Source: Candidatus Zixiibacteriota bacterium
GTDB lineage: Bacteria > Zixibacteria > MSB-5A5 > WJJR01
Assembly (NCBI GenBank): GCA_040752595.1
Contig: JBFMGX010000040.1
Coordinates: 16,368-80,367, forward strand
Direction: 5' to 3'
Length of the DNA: 64,000 bases
Shown here: positions 16,464 to 25,454 of the stretch, one piece after another
Layout: each line of letters opens with the position of its first letter
Position numbering within the stretch: the stretch's first letter is position 1
Made by a program: the position numbers and the translations under genes
Notes under the pieces: model-generated
Database searches by the model: none
Seen by the model: only the letters and a program-made list of their open reading frames with translations
What the model was told of the DNA's origin: nothing

Positions 16464-18482
16464 CTAATCCAGAAAACGCCAGTCAATCCCGAAGCGCAGC
16501 GTCCGCCCGGTGAACGGGTAGCCCGCCTGCGTCCGATAGGGGAATCCGGCCACGTTCTGCATCTGGGCAATCAACGTGAAATCCTTGATCGTCGCCGTCC
16601 CCGCCAGATCGAAGCGAAAGGCATGCGGGGACGAGTATCCGGTCGGATCGATGCGCCGATCGCCATACCACCATATGCCGGTGGCATCGATGCGCACGTC
16701 CGCGCCATATCCCAGTTGCGGCGCCACCCAGGAGAGCATGGCCACTCCCTTGTGCGGATAGTACCCCGTCAGCCGCGCATGCTCCAGAGTCTCCGCGTAC
16801 TTGGCCGCGTAACTGATCGCACCGACGAAGCGACCCAACCGTGGCCCATCAATCCCGATGGCCATCCCGACCGTGCGTGCATCAGTAGACGTCGGGCGAT
16901 ACGACTGGCGTGTGATCGGCTCGCCGAGGACCGTGTCGACAGTCTCCTGCCCATCCCAACGGAAGTAGTGCTCGACATAGGCACAGCGCAGTTCCGCTGT
17001 GAAACGAACCTGGTCTCCAGCACAGGCATGTTCCGTACCCCAGTGAAGCAGGGCGACGTTGGTCCATTGCGCCGGCAGGCCGGGATCCCCCTGCTCGGCA
17101 TACAAGACACCCGACTGCCCGGCCGTGAGAAAGGCGTATTCCACTGGGGGACGGTAGCGGTCCAGGAGCGACGGAATCGCTCGTTCCCGAGCCAATCGGA
17201 CGACGGGGAGCAAAGGCATCCGCGCGGAATCGGGAGCCAGCACCAGCGTGCCGCCGACCGCCGGGGCATCATGGTCCGCGTCGGATACGGTCGCCTGCGC
17301 GGTGAATCGGGCCAAATCGCGGAGTGACCATTGTCGGCCTGCGGCCAACGCAAGATTCCAGCGCGACGGTTCGACCCCGGCGATCAACAGCTCTTCCCAC
17401 GAGGCACTCCCATCCAAGAACCAGCCGCGTCGTGATCCGTTTCCCCATAGTGTCCAGAGACGATCGCGGCTCTTCAGTCTGTATCCCTGCGTGCCGTCGG
17501 TCAGCTTCTGCTTCCCCGATTGCACAGACGCACCGGCGATCCAACCCGCGCTGCTGACGGCGGGACGATACACGGTCGCTTCCATCTGCCAGAGCAGGTC
17601 ATCCCGTAACGGGTGCACGACATCGAACGGTGCGGGGGTGAGGACGGTCGTTTTGTCGCGGAATTGCGTGTAGCGCCAATTCCAGAAGTAGTTCTGATGG
17701 AGATGCCCGCCCAACCGCAGATCAATGTGGCGGAGATCGCGCTGATCGGAGGCGAACCGCCCATCGCCGCCGAAGAAGGCGAAGGTGAAATCGAATCCCA
17801 TCCGGTTGCGGATCGTCTGGCGAAATTCCGCTTGGGAGTATGTCTCCGCAAAGTCCCCCTGACGGGCGAAGTACGAGGATTGCGGTCGCACGCCCCAGAG
17901 CGTGTCGCGCTCCAACCGCACACGCTCTGCCACGCGGTAGTCCGAGAATGCGAACGACGGGAGGGTGCCGACATCGAATCCCGGCCGTTGCGGGAAGGTC
18001 AATCGCTGCCAGACCATCGGTCGGTTGTCGACACACCAACGGCCGGAGGGCGGCACCAATCCCCAGTGAGTCAAAAGGCGGGTTTGCCCGGCGCCGGGGG
18101 CATCATCGACATCGCACCGGGGATCAAGGAGCATCCAATCGGCCAGATCCGCCGCCGCTGCGACTTTGACCGGCGGCATCGGCCAGGTCGGACCATCCAG
18201 TGTCCGATCGTACGCCCGTCGCGACGTGCTCCAGGCACGGTGAACGGGCACATAGAGGCGCTCGGGGATCGAGTCGACCCGGCCACCGACAGGGTGCGTC
18301 GAGTCGATGGGCAAAGGCTTCTGACCGGTCGTGTCAAATGCCGTATCGGCATCGGAGACTCGCAGCTCACCTGAATCTGTCGCTGCGGCTCGGCAGTCAG
18401 AACGATCACGGCCTACAGCGTACGCCGCCGAAAGCGCGAAAACGATTGCCATGACGGGCCGCAGACGAAGAGCGGCGATCAC
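16464..18482 (-). CDS. outer membrane beta-barrel, TonB-receptor-like with degenerate plug
   Basis: About 672 residues. A signal peptide (RLRPVMAIVFALSAAYAVG) is followed by a segment resembling a shortened TonB-receptor plug (about 95-190: AADLADWMLLDP, VDNRPM, LPSFAFSDYRVAERVRLERD) and then many alternating amphipathic strands. The C-terminus (YPFTGRTLRFGIDWRFLD) has the closing-strand pattern of TonB-dependent receptors, although a two-residue LD follows the terminal Phe. No clear TonB box was found. The GTG at 18482 overlaps the stop of the ECF S-component gene as GTGA, suggesting joint expression and passage of the same substrate across both membranes. Substrate unknown; cobalamin or another vitamin is a guess from the pairing. 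Confidence 0.7.
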   Translation of the reverse strand: MIAALRLRPVMAIVFALSAAYAVGRDRSDCRAAATDSGELRVSDADTAFDTTGQKPLPIDSTHPVGGRVDSIPERLYVPVHRAWSTSRRAYDRTLDGPTWPMPPVKVAAAADLADWMLLDPRCDVDDAPGAGQTRLLTHWGLVPPSGRWCVDNRPMVWQRLTFPQRPGFDVGTLPSFAFSDYRVAERVRLERDTLWGVRPQSSYFARQGDFAETYSQAEFRQTIRNRMGFDFTFAFFGGDGRFASDQRDLRHIDLRLGGHLHQNYFWNWRYTQFRDKTTVLTPAPFDVVHPLRDDLLWQMEATVYRPAVSSAGWIAGASVQSGKQKLTDGTQGYRLKSRDRLWTLWGNGSRRGWFLDGSASWEELLIAGVEPSRWNLALAAGRQWSLRDLARFTAQATVSDADHDAPAVGGTLVLAPDSARMPLLPVVRLARERAIPSLLDRYRPPVEYAFLTAGQSGVLYAEQGDPGLPAQWTNVALLHWGTEHACAGDQVRFTAELRCAYVEHYFRWDGQETVDTVLGEPITRQSYRPTSTDARTVGMAIGIDGPRLGRFVGAISYAAKYAETLEHARLTGYYPHKGVAMLSWVAPQLGYGADVRIDATGIWWYGDRRIDPTGYSSPHAFRFDLAGTATIKDFTLIAQMQNVAGFPYRTQAGYPFTGRTLRFGIDWRFLD

Positions 18483-19051
18483 GAGGGTGCAGCGACCGAA
18501 GCGGCGGGCCTCGTCAACCATCGCCCCAGAATCGGGAAGATCGCGCCGAACAGCAATGCATTTGATAGGACATGTAGCGCGCTGAAGGGAATCGCGGCGA
18601 TCATTACCGGCACAAAGGGTCCGATGGCGAACGCAAAGGCGAGATTGGTGAGCACGTCGTACACCAAGGTCACAGCCACTCCCACGGCGACGGCACTGGC
18701 ACGACCCGGAGTCCCCATCCGGCCCAGCAATGGACGGGCGAGGCCGCCGACCAGTCCGGCCAGTCCCATCCCCACGATCTGGGCGCCCCAGACCGGGGGA
18801 ATCGCTGCACCCCATGGATTAAAGGTGGCGTAAACCGCCATGCTCAGGGTGCCGACCATGGCGCCCCAGACCGAGCCGTACGCATATCCAACCAGAACAA
18901 AGGCCAGCGTCAGCGGCTCGACATTGGGCACAGCAAAGAGCGGCAGCTTGAGGGCGAATGCCGCCGCCACGATGCCGCCGCTGCGCGCCAAGCGTCGCAG
19001 TGCGACCACAACGTGGGGCGACGAGTTTCCGATTCCGTTGGCCGGCGTCAT
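18479..19051 (-). CDS. ECF transporter S-component-like membrane protein
   Basis: About 190 residues with five or six hydrophobic helices. The pattern FAVPNVEPLTLAFVLVGYAYGSVWGAMVGTLSM (quoted here only by its shape: PNVEP, GYAYG, GAMVG) followed by NPWG and a Gly-rich helix resembles vitamin-binding S-components of energy-coupling factor transporters. No ATPase or EcfT gene is in the window, so the energising module would have to be shared. The ATG at 19051 overlaps the upstream metalloprotease stop as ATGA; a longer frame would add 38 charged residues inside that gene. Substrate not determinable; pairing with an outer membrane barrel suggests a large micronutrient. Confidence 0.7.
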   Translation of the reverse strand: MTPANGIGNSSPHVVVALRRLARSGGIVAAAFALKLPLFAVPNVEPLTLAFVLVGYAYGSVWGAMVGTLSMAVYATFNPWGAAIPPVWGAQIVGMGLAGLVGGLARPLLGRMGTPGRASAVAVGVAVTLVYDVLTNLAFAFAIGPFVPVMIAAIPFSALHVLSNALLFGAIFPILGRWLTRPAASVAAPS

Positions 19052-20937
19052 GGGCCGTAGTTCTTCACGGCGACCTTGACGACTTCTCTCTTGTCGCCGT
19101 ACTGAATCAACGCCAGATAGACACCGCTGGCCACCCGGCGCGACTGCCGGTTGGTCCCATCCCATGACAGCGTCACGGCGGTCCGGCCGGGCGAGCGGTA
19201 CATATCGTCCTCGGCGCCCCCGCGGATCACCTGCCCCGCCAGCGTGAAGATGTGCATTGACACCGGGACCGACTCGGCCCGGAGCACCTGCACGCGGAAT
19301 GCGTCCCCACCACCCTCATCCGCCAGAACCAGAGGATTGGAGTAAACCTTGTGGATCGAGGTCACGCGGTTGTCGACCAACGTGTCCTGCACGGCGAAGC
19401 TGAAGCGCAGGCGACGATCGAGCCTGTCCTGCGTGGGATCAAGTTTGAAGGGCGAGACGATGACCAGCAACTCCTCGTACGCATCCCAATGCTCGACGCG
19501 GATCGGGTCGAAGACACTACGCGTGAAGTTGATCGTTGGCTGGGCAGTACCATTTATTCCCGCCGTGACGACCATCCATTCTTCGATCCCCTCGGGGAAT
19601 AGCTGCAAGGTGAACGTGGTCACCGTATCGGAGTAGACCGGCACGAACCGGAGATACGAGGCTGCCTCCTCGTCAGGGCTGCGTGGCCAATGCAGAATCG
19701 AGCTGGTGTCCCCGGCCGGGTACTCACTGTACACGACTGAATCGAGCCCCGCCAACTCCGGATAGTCTCGACCTTCCTCATAGGACCAAGGTGCCCAATT
19801 CCGTCCGGTGAAGTAGTTCCAAACCAGAAATGCCGCCCATTCCACGTCCAGCGACGAGTTGTAAGGGGAACGCTCCAGCGCGGTGCGAAACGCCTCGAAG
19901 GTGTTGAAGCCAGACTTCTGGCCGCATTCCTCCCAAATCTCCCGCAAAATCACCGGATCATGACGTTGCGCCAGAAACAGCGCCCAGATCCCGGACGCGT
20001 ATGGGTGCAGTCCCTCAGGACCGCTGTTGTTGGCGTAAGCCCGCAGTGACATCCACGGGTTATTGAAGAACGCCGGCAGATAGGCAACATAGTCATTGAC
20101 GTTGTCAAAGACGATGTCCTCCATCGCGACCGCCGTCACTTCCAACCACCATGGATAGAGCGTTGGCAAGTCATCGGAGCCGGAGCGCCGCGCCTCGGCT
20201 TCAAGCGCGTCGTACGACCACTGACAGGCGTGATTCAACTCGTGGGCGATGGTCACGGCCATGGCATCGAAGGGCCGGGTGGCGTATCCGTACAGACTGG
20301 AATACTCGCTCCGTAACGCGATCCAACTGGACGCCACATAGGTCCCGCTCGTCGTGTTGAAGTACACAGTGTCCGGCTCGCTCAGCCCGTAGTAGTCGGC
20401 CATGTAGCCGGAGAACTTGAAGAAATAGATGTCGTAGCGAGGATCCTCGCCCGACCGCCCGATGGCATCGGAAATCGGGAACCGGAAACCGAGCGTATCA
20501 ATCTCCTCCGCGACAGTTCGCTGGAGAAGACTGTCGCACTTGAGAATGTACACCGGCACGTTCCCCGGCCCCACGCCGTAGACCATGTCGATCGAATCCG
20601 GGCCAGTGCGATTGAAATGCAGCCGGAAGCGTCCGTCTTGGGTGTCATAGTACTCACTCAACTGTGGGCGTGTTGTTTGAACTTGCACGGAGATCGCCTG
20701 CCGGGCCGACTCGGACAACTCCGGCCAGGCGATCCTGACCTCCAAGAGTAGTGGCGAACCGCAGCGCCGATGGGGTCCGGGCTCCGGCACAGGCTCGGGG
20801 CGTATGCCGGCCCCAAACGCCATCGTAACCCGGTTGATCAGGTCCTGTTCATAGGCAGGGTTGCCGGCAAACGCCGGCGCCGTCCCGATCAGGACCGACG
20901 CCGCGAGACACAGGAGGACTACCGAATGGGAACGCAA
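19048..20937 (-). CDS. secreted zinc metalloprotease, MXAN_6640-like, with FlgD-like tail
   Basis: About 629 residues. The zinc motif HELNH (about 232-236, in VTIAHELNHACQW) is followed by a second acidic stretch WWLEVTAVAMED, as in the MXAN_6640 family of putative metalloproteases. The C-terminal 80 residues (VSMHIFTLAGQVIRGG...TLSWDGTNRQSRRVASGVYLALIQ) form a FlgD-like/type-IX-like Ig domain typical of secreted proteins in the Bacteroidetes-Chlorobi relatives. The TTG at 20937 is chosen because it opens a clean signal peptide (RSHSVVLLCLAASVLIGTAP) after an A/G-rich tract; an ATG at 21000 would overlap ftcd by 41 bases. Role unknown. Its tail differs from the dockerin-like tails of the other secreted peptidases here. 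Confidence 0.78.
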   Translation of the reverse strand: MRSHSVVLLCLAASVLIGTAPAFAGNPAYEQDLINRVTMAFGAGIRPEPVPEPGPHRRCGSPLLLEVRIAWPELSESARQAISVQVQTTRPQLSEYYDTQDGRFRLHFNRTGPDSIDMVYGVGPGNVPVYILKCDSLLQRTVAEEIDTLGFRFPISDAIGRSGEDPRYDIYFFKFSGYMADYYGLSEPDTVYFNTTSGTYVASSWIALRSEYSSLYGYATRPFDAMAVTIAHELNHACQWSYDALEAEARRSGSDDLPTLYPWWLEVTAVAMEDIVFDNVNDYVAYLPAFFNNPWMSLRAYANNSGPEGLHPYASGIWALFLAQRHDPVILREIWEECGQKSGFNTFEAFRTALERSPYNSSLDVEWAAFLVWNYFTGRNWAPWSYEEGRDYPELAGLDSVVYSEYPAGDTSSILHWPRSPDEEAASYLRFVPVYSDTVTTFTLQLFPEGIEEWMVVTAGINGTAQPTINFTRSVFDPIRVEHWDAYEELLVIVSPFKLDPTQDRLDRRLRFSFAVQDTLVDNRVTSIHKVYSNPLVLADEGGGDAFRVQVLRAESVPVSMHIFTLAGQVIRGGAEDDMYRSPGRTAVTLSWDGTNRQSRRVASGVYLALIQYGDKREVVKVAVKNYGP

Positions 20938-20959
20938 GGGGTTCTCTCTTTTGCTGGGT

Positions 20960-22513
20960 TCAGACTGGGGTGTCGGGATTGTCGATGCGCAGGTTGACAA
21001 TCCGCATGATCTCTTCCGTTAAACGCTCGGAGTCGGTCTCCAGTTCCCGCACGCGATTGAGCATCTCATCGCGGAAAGCCGTGTCGGCGAATCCCGCCAT
21101 GTTGATCTTGACGTTCAACCCGGCACCGATGATCGCCGTCCGGGCCATCTGGCCGCCGACACCGGCATCGGAAACGGCATTCACATTGCCATTTTCGGCA
21201 CACAATCTGGCCAACTCCATGACCTCGGAGGCGGCCTGCATGACCGCCAAGGGCACCTGGGCCGCCTCGCGGGTGGCCTGGTCGACGGCCGCATCGCGGG
21301 CGGCCACCTGCGATTCGGTGTCCTTTGGGAGCTTGCGCGCCGCCATCAGCTTGTCAAAGGCGACCGTGTCGGCCTCAGAGAGCGACATCAGGCGTCGACG
21401 AAGCTCCTCGGTCTTCTCCAGCGCCGCTTCCATCTGCGGCTGAACAGCCAGGTACTTCTTCTTCCCGATCGTCAGCCGGCAGACCATACCGCTCAATGCC
21501 GCCGCCAAGGTCCCCGCCACCGCTGATACGGCACCGCCACCCGGAGCCGGTGCTGCGGAGGCGACTTGGTCCACAAAAAGCCCCCATCCCGACCTCTCGG
21601 CCTGTTTGGCCATGGCGGACCGCAGCTTCTCTTCCAGCACCTGTTCCGGCGAGAACCGCTCCAGTTGCAGAAAGTGCTCTGCCGTGTCATACAGCGACTT
21701 CGCCGGCGTCAGACCGACGATTTCGGTGGACGTTACCCGCACACCCCAGCGTTCCGCCTCGGAGCGAATCATCTGCAAGACGCGAAAGATCGGTGTCTTT
21801 TCATAATTGACCAGATTCATCGAGACCTGCACACAGCCACGGTCTTTGATCTCAAAACCGAGGGCCTTGCAGTAGCGCAATCCCCCGGATGCGAACCGGA
21901 TGGCATTGGCAATCGACCGCGCCACCGACAGACGGTCGGTGCTGAGGTAGGCATTGAACGCCACCAGCGGCATCCGGGCCCCGACCGCGGTGGCACCCGC
22001 CTTGAGATTCATGCTCGCCGGTCCGAAATCCGGGCGACGCGAGGGGTCTGTCTCGATCGTGTCGCGGATACCCTCGTACTCACCCCGGCGCACGTCGGCG
22101 AGGTTCTCGCGATCGGGTCGGGTCGCCGCCGCCTCATAGAGGTAGACCGGGATGGCCAACTCGCCGCCGATCCTCTGCCCCAGTCGGCGGGCCAGCGTGG
22201 CGCATTCGGCCAATGTGATCCCCGCAATCGGCACGAACGGCACGACATCGGTCGCACCCATGCGCGGGTGCTCGCCTTTGTGCGTGCGCATATCGATCAA
22301 CTCGGCGGCCTTTTGCACCGCGCGGAATGCCGCCTCGCTGGTCGCCTCCGGGCCACCGACCAGTGTGACCACCGAGCGATTGTGGTCGGCATCCATCTCC
22401 CTGTCGAGCAGGGTGACGCCGTCCACGGTCAGCGCCGAGGCGACGATCGCATCGACGATCTCCGGCCGACAGCCTTCCGAGAAATTGGGTACACATTCGA
22501 CGATTGCGGCCAT
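20960..22513 (-). CDS. ftcd: bifunctional glutamate formimidoyltransferase / formimidoyl-THF cyclodeaminase
   Basis: Transfers the formimino group from formiminoglutamate (histidine breakdown) to tetrahydrofolate and then releases ammonia to give 5,10-methenyl-THF. The N-terminal half (about 1-305) carries VECVPNFSEG, LDREMDADHNRSVVTLVG, HPRMGATDVVPFVPI and the second subdomain (GFEIKDRGCVQVSMNLVNY). The C-terminal half (about 330-517) is the all-helical cyclodeaminase (APAPGGGAVSAVAGTLAAAL, NAVSDAGVGG, NVKINMAGF). Fusion in one 517-residue chain resembles the animal enzyme, while many bacteria keep the halves separate. The ATG at 22513 is used rather than a TTG two codons upstream; GAGGACC precedes it. 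No hut genes are nearby. Confidence 0.93.
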   Translation of the reverse strand: MAAIVECVPNFSEGCRPEIVDAIVASALTVDGVTLLDREMDADHNRSVVTLVGGPEATSEAAFRAVQKAAELIDMRTHKGEHPRMGATDVVPFVPIAGITLAECATLARRLGQRIGGELAIPVYLYEAAATRPDRENLADVRRGEYEGIRDTIETDPSRRPDFGPASMNLKAGATAVGARMPLVAFNAYLSTDRLSVARSIANAIRFASGGLRYCKALGFEIKDRGCVQVSMNLVNYEKTPIFRVLQMIRSEAERWGVRVTSTEIVGLTPAKSLYDTAEHFLQLERFSPEQVLEEKLRSAMAKQAERSGWGLFVDQVASAAPAPGGGAVSAVAGTLAAALSGMVCRLTIGKKKYLAVQPQMEAALEKTEELRRRLMSLSEADTVAFDKLMAARKLPKDTESQVAARDAAVDQATREAAQVPLAVMQAASEVMELARLCAENGNVNAVSDAGVGGQMARTAIIGAGLNVKINMAGFADTAFRDEMLNRVRELETDSERLTEEIMRIVNLRIDNPDTPV

Positions 22514-22519
22514 TACCAA

Positions 22520-22832
22520 GGTCCTCTCTCATTCTCTTTGGAAACGCCGGAGGATACGGATTTCCCGGCGTCGGCACAACGGGGCGTGGAGAAACAGTGA
22601 CAGGACAGCGTTTCCCACGGACTCCGTCCGCAGGGGTGCGGAGACCACGGCCCTACGCAGCGAAGGCCTGAGGATAGGTCTGAGACCGCCCCTCCTGTCA
22701 TCCCGAACGAAGTGAGGGATCTGCTGTACTCCGTGATCATGCCCAAAGCAGACCCTTCGCTCCGCTCAGGGTGACAGATCATGATGCATTGGGGCACGGC
22801 GTGCCGTGCCCTCAAGGGGACAGCGCGCAACG
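22520..22832. repeat. 313-base intergenic region made mostly of palindromic repeats
   Basis: Upstream of ftcd. It contains an imperfect hairpin (about 22546-22575, arms ACGCCGG/CCGGCGT), a GTAGGG-type element ending at 22656 (minus strand GTAGGGCCGTGGTCTCC...), a full family B composite (22697-22776, GTCATCCCGAAC...GGATCTGCT...AGCAGACCC...GGGTGACA) and a family D hairpin (22792-22811, GGGCACGG-CGTG-CCGTGCCC). No gene or recognised riboswitch is seen. Confidence 0.65.
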
Positions 22833-23804
22833 TCAGATTCCCAGCCGCGCCTTGATCGACCATGCCAACAGGGGGAGCATCAACTCATGATGCCCGGTGA
22901 AGGAATACCCCTTGCCGGAATGCAGTGTGGGACGCAAAACGACATTGGTATTCGGACGATAGTGCTGGATCATGTCGAAATTGGCGGTGACAAACCGTTC
23001 GACACGTTGACGATTGCGTGCCACCGAGAGCGCCTTCAGGAAGACCTCAGGCAGGATCACCGCCGAGCCGAAATGCAGAACAACCCCTCCCGCATGCAGT
23101 CGGCGGCACTGGTTGGCCAGTATGCGAAAGTCGAGATGCCCTGCGGCACCGACCGCCGCCCCATCGAATTCCGGATGCTGCGCGACGATCTCCGCTCCGA
23201 TCGCGGGAAAGACCAGCACCGGGATGCCGGCCTCAGTCCCCGACGCCAACAGCGAAAACTCTCGGTGCGGCGCGCGTTGACGGTTGATGTAGCGACCGAT
23301 TCCCTCACCCAGGCCGAGCCGCGACCGCTGTGCGGTCCGCACGCCGCCGGCGAACCATTTCGACGTGTCGGCGGACATCCCGAAGCGGCCATTGCGCAGC
23401 CCGGCGGCAACGTCCTCGGACGTCCTGCCCATAAACGCCGTCTCAAGATCGTGGATCGCACCGGCACCATTGAACGCCAACAGGTCGACCAGGCCGTGGT
23501 TCATCAGGTCGACGATGAGCGGCGACAGCCCGCATTTGAGCACGTGCGCGCCCAGAAACCAGAAGATCGGCTTCCTGGCCGCATGCGCGGCGGCAATTGC
23601 CTCAATCAGAGCACGCCAGTCGGTGGCCTTGAGAACACCGGGGAGTTTGTCGAGGAACCGCACGATGTCATCGTCGCGCGACGGCGGCTTCGCGAAGCAC
23701 CTCATATCGACCAGAGAATGCCGTGATGCTGCCCGCACCCGTCGCAACGTCCGCAAGTCCGCCGGCTGGTGGCGTCTGTCACTCGTCTTATGATGGACTC
23801 TCAT
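22833..23804 (-). CDS. deoxyhypusine-synthase-like NAD-binding protein
   Basis: About 323 residues resembling a bacterial branch of the deoxyhypusine synthase fold: FWFLGAHVLKCGLSPLIVDL, LLAFNGAGAIHDLETAFMG, RTSEDVAAGL, and later HPEFDGAAVGAAGHLDFR, VVLHFGSAVILPEVFLKAL and TANFDMIQHYRP. In eukaryotes and archaea the enzyme transfers an aminobutyl group from spermidine to an eIF5A/aIF5A lysine; bacteria lack that target, so the role here is unknown. The catalytic Lys region of true deoxyhypusine synthases could not be matched with confidence. The start is uncertain; the conserved N-terminal segment (ADLRTLRRV) argues for one near 23804. Confidence 0.7.
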   Translation of the reverse strand: MRVHHKTSDRRHQPADLRTLRRVRAASRHSLVDMRCFAKPPSRDDDIVRFLDKLPGVLKATDWRALIEAIAAAHAARKPIFWFLGAHVLKCGLSPLIVDLMNHGLVDLLAFNGAGAIHDLETAFMGRTSEDVAAGLRNGRFGMSADTSKWFAGGVRTAQRSRLGLGEGIGRYINRQRAPHREFSLLASGTEAGIPVLVFPAIGAEIVAQHPEFDGAAVGAAGHLDFRILANQCRRLHAGGVVLHFGSAVILPEVFLKALSVARNRQRVERFVTANFDMIQHYRPNTNVVLRPTLHSGKGYSFTGHHELMLPLLAWSIKARLGI

Positions 23805-23881
23805 TCATGACTCACTTGCAACGGGGGCTTCGCGAAGCGCCCCTACAGGCATTCCTCAGATTCGAAACAATGAACTGGCAC

Positions 23882-24799
23882 TCAGTACTGCCTGATCTGC
23901 CCCAGTCGGTACTCCTCCAGCTCCGCGATGATCGAGCCGACCACGACCTTGCTCTTCATCAGCACCGGCAGGTGCAGACGATCGTCAGTCAGCCAGACTG
24001 TGACCTTGCCCTCGTGCTTGAACAATCCGGCCGCCTGGAGCAGTGGCTCGACAACGATCGTGCTGAATGTCCCGGCCGCCACTGCGATTCTCTCCCTGCG
24101 GATCACCCGGACGGTCAGGCGGTAGAGTTTCTTACCGGAATAGATGTCCAATTCGATATCCCGACCGGGCGTCATGGCCAGCGTGCGGACATAGTAGAGC
24201 AGGGAGAGATCGTCGAGTACATACGGGGGCACGGCAAATGTGTCCGCGGACGTCAGCGCCACACCCAACTCGGGGTCGAACTCGACTCTGCGGTTCTGGC
24301 GATAGCGCCCCTCCGACAGGTGCTTTTCAAACCGAAGCGGGAACAGCTCCCGGGCATCCATCAATGTGCTGACGCGATCATCGACCTTGTAGAACGCCGA
24401 GAAGAAAGGCGTGGAGCGCACGGTTGACAGAACGGGGTAGCACAGACGCCCCAACGTGTCCACCACGTTGCCGACGATCATCTCGCCCCGTCCGGCGACG
24501 ATCTTCTCCCAGCCGATCGAGTAGGACAGTGATTCTCCCACCCCGAACGCCCAATTGGTGATCGGTCGCGGCGCCCATGGGCCTGTCGGCCGCAAAGTGC
24601 TGTCCCGCTCATCCGCACCGAAGTCGCTGGAGTCGCGGGGTGTGATCGCCGCCAGCGGGTCTGTTGCCCCGGATGCGTCGTCAGGCGCTGTCTGCCCCAG
24701 GGAAAGGACGGCGCTCCCAAGGAGACATCCCAGCCACAACACGCCCAGATAGCGCGGGAATGTCAGATCGAAACGTGATCGAAACGGCAGCAGCGGCAT
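23882..24799 (-). CDS. DUF3108 domain periplasmic/envelope protein
   Basis: About 305 residues. After a signal peptide or anchor (YLGVLWLGCLLGSAVLSLG) and a low-complexity linker comes a DUF3108-type beta domain: FGVGESLSYSIGWEKIVAGRGEM, FYKVDDRVSTLMD, the RRVEFDP strand, and KVTVWLTDDRLHLPVLMKSKVVVGSIIAELEEY (shape only). Members of this family are uncharacterised envelope proteins. The ATG at 24799 has a strong AGGGGGGGCG just upstream; the longer frame is rejected. It lies 88 bases after the phosphatase gene and could share its transcript. Confidence 0.75.
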   Translation of the reverse strand: MPLLPFRSRFDLTFPRYLGVLWLGCLLGSAVLSLGQTAPDDASGATDPLAAITPRDSSDFGADERDSTLRPTGPWAPRPITNWAFGVGESLSYSIGWEKIVAGRGEMIVGNVVDTLGRLCYPVLSTVRSTPFFSAFYKVDDRVSTLMDARELFPLRFEKHLSEGRYRQNRRVEFDPELGVALTSADTFAVPPYVLDDLSLLYYVRTLAMTPGRDIELDIYSGKKLYRLTVRVIRRERIAVAAGTFSTIVVEPLLQAAGLFKHEGKVTVWLTDDRLHLPVLMKSKVVVGSIIAELEEYRLGQIRQY

Positions 24800-24887
24800 C
24801 GCCCCCCCTGATTCCGTTTCATTATCGGAGCACAACAATCATGGGCACAAGAGCTTCTCCGCCAGACACCCGTCAACGGACGCCGCG

Positions 24888-25448
24888 TCAATCCGACCTC
24901 CGGTGCCGTATCCCGGCCCGATGCGAGATTGCCGGAAAGATCCGGCGGACCGCCTCGTCGATGTCGAAAAACACCTGCTCATACCTGCGCCGATCCCCTC
25001 CGATCGGGTCCGGGATCGAGTGCGCGCGCAAGTCGGAGGGTCGCTGGGGAAACGCGCGCAACAGATACAGTTGCTCTCCCGGTTTCCCCCAGTTCTGGCA
25101 AATCTCGTAATGCTCCGCGGCCAGTGCCAGCACCAGATCGGCCCGCGACAACAACGGCCGCGTGAGCGCCTGAGAGCGATGCAGACGCAAATCGACCCCG
25201 TAGGCGCCTGCCACTTCGATTGCCAGTTCGGTCGCAGGCATTCCCGCCAGACCCATCGTCCCAGCCGAAATCGCCTCCATCGGCGATCCCGCGGGGAGAT
25301 CGCCGATCAGCTTTCGGAACACCCCTTCCGCCATCGGGCTGCGACACGTGTTGCCCGTACAAACGAACAGGACGTGATACGGTCTCCCTGCCTCGGATGA
25401 GGAATTGCGGTCCGCGTAGGTTCCGCTATCGTCGATCGGTACGCTCAT
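24888..25448 (-). CDS. low-molecular-weight phosphatase, protein-arginine-phosphatase-like
   Basis: Cytosolic phosphatase of 186 residues. P-loop CTGNTCRS with nucleophile Cys30 and general acid Asp147 (PDPIGG). The Thr inside CTGNTCRS is the residue that makes Bacillus YwlE an arginine phosphatase; tyrosine-specific relatives have a bulkier hydrophobic residue there, so phosphoarginine is the inferred substrate. Both N- and C-terminal extensions are short and charged. It follows the tsaC/sua5 gene by six bases, the same neighbourhood as ywlC and ywlE in Bacillus. No arginine kinase (mcsB) is in the window. Confidence 0.85.
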   Translation of the reverse strand: MSVPIDDSGTYADRNSSSEAGRPYHVLFVCTGNTCRSPMAEGVFRKLIGDLPAGSPMEAISAGTMGLAGMPATELAIEVAGAYGVDLRLHRSQALTRPLLSRADLVLALAAEHYEICQNWGKPGEQLYLLRAFPQRPSDLRAHSIPDPIGGDRRRYEQVFFDIDEAVRRIFPAISHRAGIRHRRSD

Positions 25449-25454
25449 CTCCGG

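Noticed and set aside
18483..18815. Longer N-terminus for the outer membrane barrel protein
   Set aside because: It would lie wholly inside the ECF S-component gene in another frame; a GTG start in the GTGA overlap gives a good signal peptide.
22546..22575. Hairpin just upstream of ftcd considered as a riboswitch or attenuator
   Set aside because: Only a single imperfect stem; no conserved riboswitch core motif could be matched, and the region is full of repeats.
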